Source: Ectocarpus siliculosus (Eukaryota > Sar > Phaeophyceae > Ectocarpales > Ectocarpaceae). Taken from it: DNA of 52,203 nt. Below, piece after piece: positions 22,292-33,695 of the stretch. Position numbers and translations under genes: made by a program. The notes beneath the pieces are model-generated. The model was not told the origin of the DNA and ran no database searches. It saw only the letters and a list, made by a program, of their open reading frames with translations. Numbering within the stretch: the first letter of the stretch is position 1; every line of letters starts with the position of its first letter. The stretch lies in NCBI GenBank assembly GCA_000310025.1, contig FN649743.1, positions 3,876,906-3,929,108 of the forward strand, written 5' to 3'.

Positions 22292-25176
22292 CTGAAGCAA
22301 AAGGAAGTTGGTGGTGCTGTGAAGACCAGTTCGCGCCTGCGTGTGGGTGCCAGGGGAAGTGTGAGTGGGCGGGTTGCGTCACGGGGTTGCCATGCGGTGC
22401 GGGGAGACAGAATCGTTCTCACGTTCGGGCGTTCTCACTTTTTGGGGACCGGTTATTTTCTTGGTGGTATGTAGAACCCCGAGAACGGTCTGGGTAGAAC
22501 GGCTTAAATTTGTCGGAAGGTTCTTTGGGCCGGTGTTTGGGTTCCTTGGGTGTAGTTCTCGGAACGTTCTGTGGCCCGGTTCCACGGCCCCACTCCTGCC
22601 TGTTGGCACGATCGCTGCCATAGGGTACACTTCCAGTGCACAACAACAGCAGTTGGAGTTACAAATAAAAAAACACGTGCCGCAACAAGCACTGCTGGGG
22701 TACAACACTCCCAGGCTCGCTTCCGTGATCCCTCTCAGCACACCCGCCATCCCTCTTCGATCAGTCTATCGGGGCACGAGGCAAGAAGCAGCACCCGCGC
22801 CATCAGGTAAGAGATGTGACACCAGTCGCGCTGGGGTGTGACATAAAAGGGCAGCAACTACTACACTGCTTCGTCGCGAAATTGCGTACTGTAGACTGTT
22901 CGCGTCCTCGCATGGTGCTGCTTCCGCATGCTATCTCCGATGGCACGTACGTTGTAGACTAGACTTAAGCAGTAATGCAGTAGTCTACTGTAGAGCACAG
23001 CAACCAACCGTGGACAGCCAAGTGCAACGTTCCCGGTGGTGGTGAGGGCCGTGACGCTGCGAGATTGAGCACCTTCGAGTTACGCATGTCCGCAGACCAT
23101 CACCGTCTGTTTAGAGGAAGATGGGAAGGTGCATCCGTTTGTGTGTTGTTCAAGCACGGCGACAAAAGAGGCATCGATGAGAACACACACACGTGGCATT
23201 AAACGCCAGCACAGCAATAAGTCTCCACAGCAGTACGATTGTACATGTAGAATCGATCCCTTTGAACCAATACCGCGAATCCAAAGATTTTTCGGGTTTG
23301 AACAAGTTGGTTTGAACCTGCAAATTTCAAACAGCTACATAGTCTATACACACGAGGGATATTTAAGATACCAATGCGAGGACTCAGATGTGTGCACTCT
23401 GTAAGAGTTTCAGGCACCAGCAAACATTGGACTCGTAGTTATGGCCCGGGTTACGTGTTTGTGTCCGACCGCATTATTATTGTTGCGGAAGGGTCTCCTT
23501 TCGATCAATTAAAACTTGCTTTTCAGGCCTTCGCTGGTAGACAATGGTAGGTGCGAATTCGCGGAGGGACTACACATCTGTACGGATTGCTGCTGATGGA
23601 TATTATTTTAGGCCACCTCGTCTGTCTACAGAACGGTTTACGGTTCACGGTCAATTTTCAGTCCAGGCGCACCTCCGCCGACGAATGAAAATAAATGTAT
23701 ATAGCTCTGGGCTGCATGTCGGCATCAGCAGCAGCAGAGTGACTCGAAAGGAACATGCTCTCGTCGAAGAACGCTCTGCTACCTTGCATCAAGATGCAAC
23801 ATAGGGGTCATTACTGAAAGGCCCGAAACAGCAGATTGGACCCTTGTTGCAAACAGCAGTGTCCATGTGTCCATATCTATACTGTAGTAGGCGGATACCT
23901 GCTTGCTTCTTGTCTACATCCGTAAATAAATATATCTATCTCGGTATACCGCACGCGGAAGTCTCATGTGAAGCTACGCTTTCAGGCGCAGCCTTATGTT
24001 TGACTTAGGTCACTCACGCGGAGAACATGAAGACAATTGCGTTAGAATGATCGTGCCCCTACCCTTAGCTGCAGGTCAACACCAGTTCGGATGCCGAAAT
24101 GATCTCGTGAAAAGAAGCAGTCCGAAATAACCACACATCGCCCCCCTTCACGCGTCCCATTCTGTACCTTACGCTTCCCTTCCCCTGCTTATCTTCGTAT
24201 GTATCCTTATTTTCCTCTTATGTATCGCGTGTGTGTGGTGTGGGCCATTTGCCTTGTTACGGCTGAAAGTTACGGCGAGGATGGCGGCATTCAACCCAAC
24301 ATGGACTCCTGGGTACGACCAATCCGGTCGTTTTTGTTGGTGAGCGAAAACGTTGAGCCGGCCTGAGTCAGCGGGGTATCTGGCTTTCCCGGGGGGATTG
24401 GTCTGATTGCTGGTTCCTGTACGTGTTGAAAAATGGTTTCTCTGGGAAACAACGCCGTCCCTAGAAGAAAATATGCAACCTCTCGGGTAGGGAATTGGGA
24501 ACGTTATTACTTGTTTTCTAGAACCGGCATTCCGCGCCGAACGACTGTATAAGCGGGAACTCCTCCTCAAAGAAGCCTTAGGGCGAGCAAGCCGTCGCCA
24601 ACCGTCGCGTGTTCGATGCAGAAGCGGGATGGACTTTCTTGCAGAGAGTCCCAAGACCCGCCGCTAGCGTGCCCTACGGCCTCGTTCTTCCTAAAACGTG
24701 CTACTGCGGGAGAAATCGTGCAGACCTATCCGATGTGTGTATAGATTGTCCAGATTATCACCCGGCGGCCCTCGCATTAATCAAAATATGCCTTCTTTCG
24801 ATCACGTGGCATCCACACGAGACCCAGCATCGGACGGTAGCATCCCGGCGATGTTTCAACGTTTTCTGGGGTCCACTGGCCGCCCAGTCCCGCCTGTCGG
24901 TACTAACCGCACGCCATTTATAGACACCGACAAGGCGGCCCCACCGAACCAACCAACACCCGCTTTCCAAAATGGAGGCCGATAGCCCCACAACACTTCA
25001 GGGTACCACAGCCGCGAAAGAGTAATCTTGCGGTGGTATGTCGCCTTTCGAGCACGGCTGGGCGACACGGATTTGGTTGCTTCGACGGCAATGGCTTTAT
25101 ATATTCCAGTAGGTGATGCGTGGATTCTGCAAGAGCTTGTTATTTAGCCCGCCTCTCGCCTACGCCGTCTTCGCAG
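22292..25176. other. region between two divergent gene models
   Basis: Probably holds the missing 5' exons of the WW-domain gene (minus) and of the gene at 25177-26275 (plus), plus their promoters. I could not place these exons. A possible gag-like fragment sits at 24609-24985. Confidence 0.4.
24609..24985 (+). pseudogene. possible retroelement gag fragment
   Basis: One frame reads TCYCGRNRADLSDVCIDCPDYHP, a Cys-rich motif. An overlapping frame reads PVGTNRTPF...PAFQNGGR. The relic at 14.3-14.5 kb has STNRNARQPGHFQNGGR at its gag end, so the TNR...FQNGGR resemblance suggests a second decayed gag piece. The match is short and could be chance. Confidence 0.3.
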
Positions 25177-26275
25177 GTACAACAAGGCCACCGGCAGAGT
25201 GCACCACCCGTCTCCGCTTGACTCCGTCGATCGGTGTCAAGAGCAGCAGCAGCAGCAGCAGCGGCGGCGGCGGCAGGGGCAAGGGCTGTCCATAGCGCCC
25301 GATGAAGATGTCGGTCTCCTTTGCGACGTCGCACACCCGAACGTGCCGACGGGGTCGTACTTCAGCCTACCAGCCGCCGAGGTGGCCGAACGCGAAGAAG
25401 CGGGCGCCTTCACGCAGCGAGTAAGTGTGGGGTGTGGTGCATCGTCCATGCAAGTCGAACCGCAGGTAGATGCAGCCACCCTGCTTTGCATAACATTAAC
25501 TCAACATAATCGGTTGCGTTGTGGGTTGGGTGAGGCTGCTCGTTGCTGAGCCCTTGAAGGCGGCCCACGAGCTGGCTGAAGAGATATTCACGAGGCAGAA
25601 GCATTTGTGGAAAACGGCATGCATGCGTGGAGTGGCCTTTAGTACGTTCTCTGAGGTACCTTGTGGCCTTCTGTGGATGATGTTTCGGAGGAGAGTTGAC
25701 CTCACGATAACTCTTCACAAAATTGGTTGCTATATGGGAGACCAAGCGGAGAGGTATTGCTTGTATCACTTTTTTCTGAAGGCCTCAACACTAAGTTTCC
25801 CCCCCAAATTCGTCTTCGCGCTACCCACGGCCTCTTTTTGCTTTTGCCACTGTTTCGATCGCAGGAGAAGCGAGGCTTCGCGTGGGACCGAGGTACCCGG
25901 GACGAAACCTCCACTCAGCCCCCAACCTGCCGGATGTACAAGCCCTTTGCGGACCACAACAAGCCTATCGCGCTGGAGTCAACGAAGCCACGTCGCCCTC
26001 AGCCGGCATACAAACCGAGTCAGCGCGCTTGGGCCAAGCCCGTTTCGGAAACGCCGGTGCCCCGTGGCGGGCCAGGGTTTGACATGTCGATGCCCCCACC
26101 GCTGCCGAGGCCTGCTCGCGGCAGGCCCCCCTTGTCCCAGCGAGGGGGCAGGAGGATGCCGGCGCCACCGGCGTTCCCGGAAACGCACCACCGTTGCCGG
26201 GCGGGGAACGCTCGGGTGAAATCGCCGCATCGACAGGCGGTCGGCCTTCGGGGAGAGTTTCACATGTCCATCTAG
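25177..26275 (+). CDS. Unrecognised protein, last two exons
   Basis: Exons 25177-25420 and 25865-26275 (TAG) are joined by a strong CAGCGA|GTAAGT donor and a TTTCGATCGCAG acceptor in phase 0. Both show coding composition. The exon at 25177 follows a CTTCGCAG acceptor and needs two bases from an upstream exon I could not find. The visible 218 residues start YNKATGRVHHPSP, carry a short poly-Gln/Arg tract (EQQQQQQRRRR), then a more ordered piece (DVGLLCDVAHPNVPTGSYFS). They end in a Pro/Arg-rich tail with PRRPQPAYKPSQRAW and MPPPLPRPARGRPP. No domain is recognised. The proline-rich tail could be a ligand for SH3 or WW modules, but that is inference. Confidence 0.5.
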
Positions 26276-28439
26276 CACGAGCACGTACGGGCAACGGCGT
26301 GATGACATTTTCCGGACCTGCCGCGGTGTGTAGATAGCTGGGTAAGGTCGTTGAATTTTTTCGGGTGGATTGATTATTTGCAAAACCGACGAAATCAGTC
26401 GCCCGTGCGAGGGAACCGCTCGCTGTACAGTTACCCGGGGGACGTATCCGTCCCCTGGTATACGTTTATCGTGATTACCACTATTGTTGTGTAGGGTGAC
26501 CGACAGCCCTCAGTTCGAATATATTACAGTAGATACGGTGCAGAAGGGAGTTGGATGGCTCAGGGAGAGGTACCTCTCATATACGTAATGTGCGACAACA
26601 CTGGCTCCACCAGAGTTGCTCAAGGGGTGGAACCGGACGGGGTGTAGAGAGTAAATGGCGGAAGCAAAACAACGAGACGGAGATAGATGAACACCTGGTA
26701 GATCTAACTCCGTCTCGTTGTTTATTATTGGGATCGGAACTCCGCGTTACGCGTGTGCCTGCTATGAATCGGATGTTGGACTCCACCGAACCCCCCTCAT
26801 TGGTTGCTGCTGCCTTTAGCCTTTAGGCTACTTCCAAGGGCTTGTTTTTCTTCTCCACAGTGACACCACTCGTCGCCGGGTGTCAACGCACGCGTGATGT
26901 GTTCGTTGACGTACTCTTGAGCTATTCGTTGTAAGCTGCCGTAGGGATGCGCGGTTGTGTGGTGTTGTAAGTATGGTTTGCTCATGTGTGTTACGGTGGA
27001 GAATAGATATTAAACTTGCACTAGAAAATATGAAAGGCTGCTGGCGGGGTTTAGATTCGAAGAACCAATAGGGTGTCGAGCTCAACTACCGAATGAGGTT
27101 ATTGAATCCACAACGCCGCCGACGAGAATCAACGCGGTTTTCTTTCCATCTGGGGGCGTTGCCACTCGAGCACCGTACCGCCAGCCAAAGGACGACCACA
27201 GATAGATATGTTGGACTCGCAGGTGTAAGTAAAGTCCACCGGCGGAAAATGGAGCAGCTGCATCGAGCAGCTCGGAACCTCACGGGCTACATACGATACT
27301 TGGCAATCACGCGCCCACGAAAATGAATCAAGAGCCACATGTCGCTCCATTCCGCCGCGGCCGTGATTCCAGCTTGCAGTCGACCCGTTGGTCGTCAGTG
27401 GCATAGACGCCCTTTCGAGCTGCAGCCCGGAGCTTGGGGGGGACGTGACTCAACCACCCCACTCGGGGCGAAAACGCTCACAGGAAAAAAATATAAAAAA
27501 TTAATTCTACATCTCGTCTTCCCCAAGGACTAGCCCCATTCTCGCGGGCTACAGTACGTATGTCAACATGTCAACGTCTAGATCATGTCTGGAGCAAAAA
27601 CATGAAGGCACCACCAACGCTAAGCCGAACTCTCACCCTTTTGAAATGTCGACAACACGGGCATGTATGCATACGCTGTCTGTCGTGACATGGATGGACG
27701 ACGGAAAAAACGATGTATTATGTACCGATGTTGTCCACAATGGGGTGTGAGCAAGGAAATAATTCTACAAGTCTATAGTACCACGACGTTCCGAAAAAGA
27801 AGCTGAACACAACAACGTCGATGGGTACAGAAAAATGAGTACTATGTGTGCCCCTTCCTTTTGTCACACGGAGGTGGCGTGAAGAGAAAATCGCCCAGCA
27901 AAAGAACGGTGCAAGATGGCTGGAGTCCATCACCAGTGCTACATCCGCAGTCAACAAGCCAAACCCACGATATCCCTGCCATTTTCACACACGAGCACCT
28001 CCGGCAAGCCTTCTTGCTGTCTCCACAGCAAACATCACCGTTCGCACCAAAGGCTACCAAATCGTCCCCCTAACCCCGATGAATAAACGAATAAATAATC
28101 CTGGAGGGACAAAGGCGTTCTTTCCCACGACGACGAAACAAGAAAAAATGGCAACAGTAGCAGACCGGCCATGAACAGGAACCACAAACTCTGCCCTTCT
28201 TGCTGCAGTAAATCACGGACGGGTCTCGTCTAATGTAGACAAGGGGCCGTCCCCCGCATCTTCAAGCCTAAGGTTCATGCATTCTGAGGGGGCAGTGGGC
28301 TCCGCTTCTAAATCAGCAGCCAATCATGGGCCGCGTAGTGGAGAAAAAACATAAAATGTGATGATGACGAACGTAGCTGTGCGCGGTGTGAGCGGCCAAG
28401 CAGACGGGCAGTTGCTGCAACCGGCACGTGTTCGCTTTT
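26276..28439. other. intergenic region with a hairpin
   Basis: It lies between two convergent genes, so it should hold both 3' UTRs. Apart from the inverted repeat at 26667-26723, no structure or gene is recognised. Confidence 0.5.
26667..26723. repeat. 22-bp-arm inverted repeat (hairpin)
   Basis: The left arm AAACAACGAGACGGAG extends to TAGAT and is mirrored at 26702-26723, with one mismatch and a 13-nt loop. It is about 400 bp past the stop codon of the plus-strand gene. No T-run follows, so it is not a bacterial-type terminator. Confidence 0.8.
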
Positions 28440-31400
28440 TCACCACTCCTGGCTTGCCGTCGCATCCCCCTCCGCCCCGCTCTGCGAGGTCCCCTCCGCC
28501 ATGATCAGGAAGTTCTCCTTGTCTACACGAACCCCCTTCTCGACGCTATCGAAGAGCCAAGGTAGGCGGACCTATGCACGGCGGGGGGTGAACGATAGTT
28601 ACATGCGGCATACAGGGCGGCTACATGCGGCATACAGGGCGCGAGAGTGAACGATACAGCTACACGCTGTTGCTCGGAGGCATCCAATCATTTGACCAGT
28701 CCATCCCCCCTCATAGACCAGGGATGTTCAGCTGGGGGGCACAAAATACCATGGATTTGCGGTATACCAGCACGGTGGGTTGCATTGCAGGGTTCGCAAC
28801 CGAACGCTTCTGCTCAATCCGTAGTTTTCCTTTTTTTCTGGCTTGAGTCTCTCAACTCCCAGGTTCTCAGACGGGGGAAACAACAGCACAACGAAAACCA
28901 ACGTGGGAAAAAAACACGAAAACAACAGCAGCGAGTGTGCGACGAGGTGAAAAAACTCTTTCAGTTCAAGGTTTTTCCTCACCACTCCCAACTTTTCCGC
29001 CAGCCCCTTGAGCGCGCTCTCCTCCTCCTCCCCCCACCCGCCGGGACCCGCCGCGGCGCTACCCTTCCCCTTCCCCAGGACGCCCCGCCTGCCTCCCGCC
29101 GCCCCCCTCGATGCGTTGCGGGAAGACGCCGTGCTCGCGCCCAGTCCACGACGACCGGTGCCGATGCTGTTGCCGCCAGGCCGAGCGCTGATCTTGGAGA
29201 CCCCACGACTGCCGCTGCCGCCTCCGCCTCCGCCGCTAGCCTCCGGTTTCTTCTGTTGTTCCACCCACGCCTGTGTAGGACAGAGTGTTCGTGGGTTCGT
29301 TTCGTGTGTTGGGAGGAGTAGAGGACACGCCACCACGTACTCGGAATCACCTCTCCTACGTAGTTCATTGGCTTGTTTGTTGATTACATTCCTCTGCGGG
29401 ATGGTGTAACCCATCACATGGTTCCAGATAGGCCATGGGCGGCAAAGAACAACACCCCACAAACAGCTACCCCGCCTCTCCACCTTCCCATTCATTCGTT
29501 GAAGGAAGACACATTTTGATCCCACGAGCTTGTTAAAGTAGGGCCGCGGTTTCCGGCTTGAGCTCCATTTTTTGGGTCTCACCTCCAGAGCGGTTTCCGT
29601 CTCCGCCAAGAGCAGCGTGGCGTCGTGGAGACAGTGAGTGATCTGATTGGTCAACACAAAGCAAACATCGAAATGAGCTATCTGGTTGGTCGGGAATACT
29701 GTGCGTGGTCTTTTGTCACGCACACGATATACAACAATGACAAAGAACCCGCCTTTTTCGGGGAAAAGTTCACCACCAAAAAGCCAAGACTGCCGAACAA
29801 CCGACATCTAACGACCGACCACTAGCAACAAGCTTCCCCAAACACATCAAGGCCATCAGAGGTCATTGCCCTCCATCACCAACATTTTACACGCCCAAAA
29901 CAGCACAAGACTAGACCGTAATACAAACCCAGCACAACACGCGTACATTTTCATACAAACACACCTGCGATTGGAACAAAGATTTTGTGACTTGTCCCGC
30001 TGGTTTCAGACGGAATGCGTATGCCTATTTTTTCGATGCCAACCAACCAGCGAGGCCCCGGAACAACGTAAAAGAAAAGTCGAAAATTTAATATAGACAA
30101 ATCGAAATGGCTTCGTTGGGCCAGAAAAAAGCGTTTTAATCATTGGGTTCGGGATTTTCAGACTGGGAACAGAGCCCGCCCGTATTTTTCTAGCCGGGAA
30201 ACCCAGAACAGGCTTTGGTCTTAGACCAGCCGCAGCTCTGTGTTTTGATTTTTGATCACGCCTTTTCGAATCTCGTCGTTACGTCAAACGAAACCGACAC
30301 CCCTACAGTAACCTACACGCACACCGTGGCCCGTCGTATTCGCACCTGGCCGCCCGTGGCCAAAGCCAGGGTTTCCACCACGGAAGGAGGTGGGTCTGCG
30401 ATTCCCCCCAGCATCACCCGCTCTCCTTGGAGCAAGCTCGACGAGATGGACCTGCTCTCCTTCGTCGCCCCCGCCGCGGTGGCGGACCCCCCCTCCTCAG
30501 GACCCTCTACGGAACCCCCTTCAAGGGCGGGGCCCCGGTATCTGCGCGACAGAGATGGGAGAAGGGGGGTGTTTGTATAGTATTGTTTGCGTTGCCCCTG
30601 GTTCGATCCGTGGTCGTGGCTCCTGTCTAAATGAATCTCCTTACAACTCCCTGCTGCGAGAGAGGTACCAAAGCAACACACGTGCCCTCGCTCGACTCCA
30701 GAAAGAGTCACTGACGCAAATGGTGGGTGCTTGTGTGTGGGCCGTTAATGGCGGCGACCTTGGGGTTTGGATCACGGGTCGCGGAAGCCGAAAGATGGGG
30801 CGCGTGGGTGTGCGGGTCGACATCCTGACTGGACCACAATACGACGAGGTAGCCGCACTAGGGGGCACGCGGATGATGAAGCAGGTACTCGGGGGGTTCC
30901 GTGACACGATTCAACGGACGGTCAGCAGTACCGGTGGGAACACGCCACTTTGTTGCACCCTTGCATACGGCACACGACTGCTGTCGTACTGTGTACATCC
31001 TCAGGAAAACGTAGACAACGTCCCCCCAATATACAACGCAGTACCTCTACACATGCACCTTCTCAGGCTACCGAAGACAACACCCCCCCATACAATGAAC
31101 TACTTCTACCCACCTCGTGTACGTGGTGGTCCAAATACGAAATGGACACAATTATTCACAAATACACAAATACTTGGTGGGCAAGCGTTTCTTTCCTCTT
31201 CGCACCTGTCGGGTCTAAACGCCTCTGAGTCCACGAAGAAACCCTTTTCCAGCGACTCGTACAGCCAGGCCACAGTAACCACCACCGGGGGGCGGCCGTT
31301 CGGCGACAGCGGCGCACAGAGCGCGAACAGCACCTGTACTCCCCCATCAAAATCGAAGACACGCCGGCCACGAACAACAACGGCAGCAGCATCAAAAGAA

Positions 31401-32560
31401 GCGATCAAGCGACAACATCGGCGGCAGAAGCAGCATCAGCAGCACCAGCAGCATCAGCAGCACCACCACCACCTCCAAACGGAGCGATGAAACGACAGGA
31501 GGGACGGTCGCGTGGAGCAACGCGGAGTTGTACCTCGTAGTAGAGGACGGCTACCGAACTATCTTGTAGAGACTGTTCCCCGCACGCTCTAGGCTGCTTG
31601 GGGAATCGCAGGAACACAGGTATTAATAGTGCTCCGCTACCGCGATGAACTCATCTCCCAAATCATCCTAGACCCTTTCCAATAGATAGAGATGCATTTG
31701 TCGGGTTATGGGACGAAAAATACAAAATAAAATAACGGAAAACATGGGCCCACTACGGGTGCGACGAACACACGCCAGCGGGGTGAACATACCTTGAGCG
31801 TTCTGCGCGACACGTCCGGGATAACGAGGTGAGTGTAAGCCTCCGCGTCAGACATGCAAACCCCGGAGCCGTGGGGGCGGTGGGTCTTGGACAGGGACCG
31901 AACCACGCTGGCTGCCGCCTGAAAAGCCGCGACCGCGACATCACGAAACGGTGACATGAAAAAAGAGAGTGAGGCCACTTACGAAGCTGTCTTTTTGTTG
32001 GCTGTCCCTTTTTGCGAAAAGGACCAACCCAAAGAAAGGATACGTATGTACAATTAAGGGCAAAAGGATATGAAAAAGGGATGACCCTCTTCGTACTTCT
32101 TTTGCTCATCGAGCCATCGACAAAAAAATAAGAGGGTGAGAGCGACGAAACAAAAAACAGATGGCAAGTATATAACTTGCGATAGATATCCCCCTCCCCC
32201 CCACCTAGTGGGTCAGACTCCCTGCGCAGGGTCCCCTGCGTTAAATTTTTTCTCCGGCCAATCTGCCGTTCACTCCGACAAGACGTGCAACCAGGCGGTA
32301 GAAAGCAAACGGGCAGCGGGAGCGACCAAAAACAGGAGCCACTGAAACACGAGCCTGTCTTGCACACCCTCACGGACAATTCTGCGTAAGGTTTAGGGTC
32401 ATCCGCTGCTGCCGTTTCTCTCGTGAGACAACATGAACACACTGCCCATCAATTCAAGAAAAATGTACGTCTTCGTGTCTGCATCGCCTCCCCCACACAC
32501 CTGTCGATCCCCAGGCTGCAAGCCGGAAAACACAACTCGGACCACCCCCTGCAGCTTGTC
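28440..32560 (-). other. C-terminal tandem BRCT pair
   Basis: BRCT2 spans exons 13-15 and BRCT3 spans exons 16-19. BRCT2 keeps Ser1867-Gly1868 in VVFSGL and Lys1917 in RTLK, at the positions of the BRCA1 phosphoserine-binding residues. BRCT3 has GERVMLGGI, LATGGQ, ATLLLAET, then a 96-residue low-complexity exon before the final WLFDSV helix. Confidence 0.82.
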
Positions 32561-33658
32561 GCTCCTCTCCCCTTCCCCCGCGCCCTCCTGCGGTGGCACC
32601 CCCAGCTCCACCGCCGTCCGCCCTCTTCCTCTTCCCCCCCACTCCTCCTGCCGCTTTCGCCTCCCCCTTCTCCGCCCCCCTCTCCGCAGCAGAACCACCG
32701 CTACCGTCACTACCGACGGCGTTCGAAACCTTGCGTTTGGCGTTTCGCACCCCTCCCTTGCCTTTCTTTTTCTCAGCTGACGTCCTCCCCGGACCGGGGC
32801 TGACGACCTCGGCAGGCCGGGAACCCCCCCCCTTGGAGGCCCTTTTACCTCTGCGCCCCCCCCCCCCGCCCTCGGCATCGGAACTTGCACCGCCGCCACT
32901 GCTGCGCTTGAGGCGCTTTCCTGGCCTTCGGCGCGGCCACTACCGGCCCCGGCGGCTTGTCGCTGGCCCTGCCCTTGCGACGGCGGCGGCTGCTGTTGCC
33001 TTCGCCGTTGCTGATCGCGGAATTTCCGGCGGCAGCGGAGGACTTCGAGCCGTTCGCGGGGGAGACTCGGTCGTTGTTGTCGCCTTCACCTTCCTGGACG
33101 GGGTCGGGGCCGTTGTCGCGTAAGGCCATCTCGTCGGCATCGTCATCGCCAAACGCAACAAATCCGTCGTCATCATCGTCGACAGCGCCGACATCGTCGT
33201 CGTCAGCCTCAACAATGTCAACGGTGGTGGCGGCGGCAGCAGCAGCAGCACTCTTTCCCTCAGGGGCAGCAGGAGCAGCAGCAGTGGCAGCATCAGCATA
33301 AGCAGCAGTAGCAGTGGCAACAGCGGCGGCAGAAGCAACAGCAGCGGCAGAGCTGGGGGTCGCGGCACCTCCGGCCGCGGCGTCCTTGTCTCCCGCTTCT
33401 TTAGCGGGAGAGCTAGACTGCTTGCGCCTCTTTGTGGTGGCGCCGCGGGTCTTCGAGGTGCTTCTTCGCCCGCCTCCCTTGCCGCGCCGGCCTTGCCGCC
33501 CGCCGGTCCCCTCGCCACCGTCCTCATCCCTCGCCAAGCCCCGCTTCGTGCCAACGAGGCCGGTCTTGGACTTGTCACCGCCCCTCGTTTCCTCGGACAC
33601 CGCCGCCCCAGCCTTCTTGGCCACATCGGTCGGGCTCCCCTTCCCGTCGGCGACCTTA

Positions 33659-33695
<37 letters not shown>

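Noticed and set aside
26667-26723. rho-independent-type terminator
   Set aside because: Perfect stem but no T-run, and the genome is eukaryotic.
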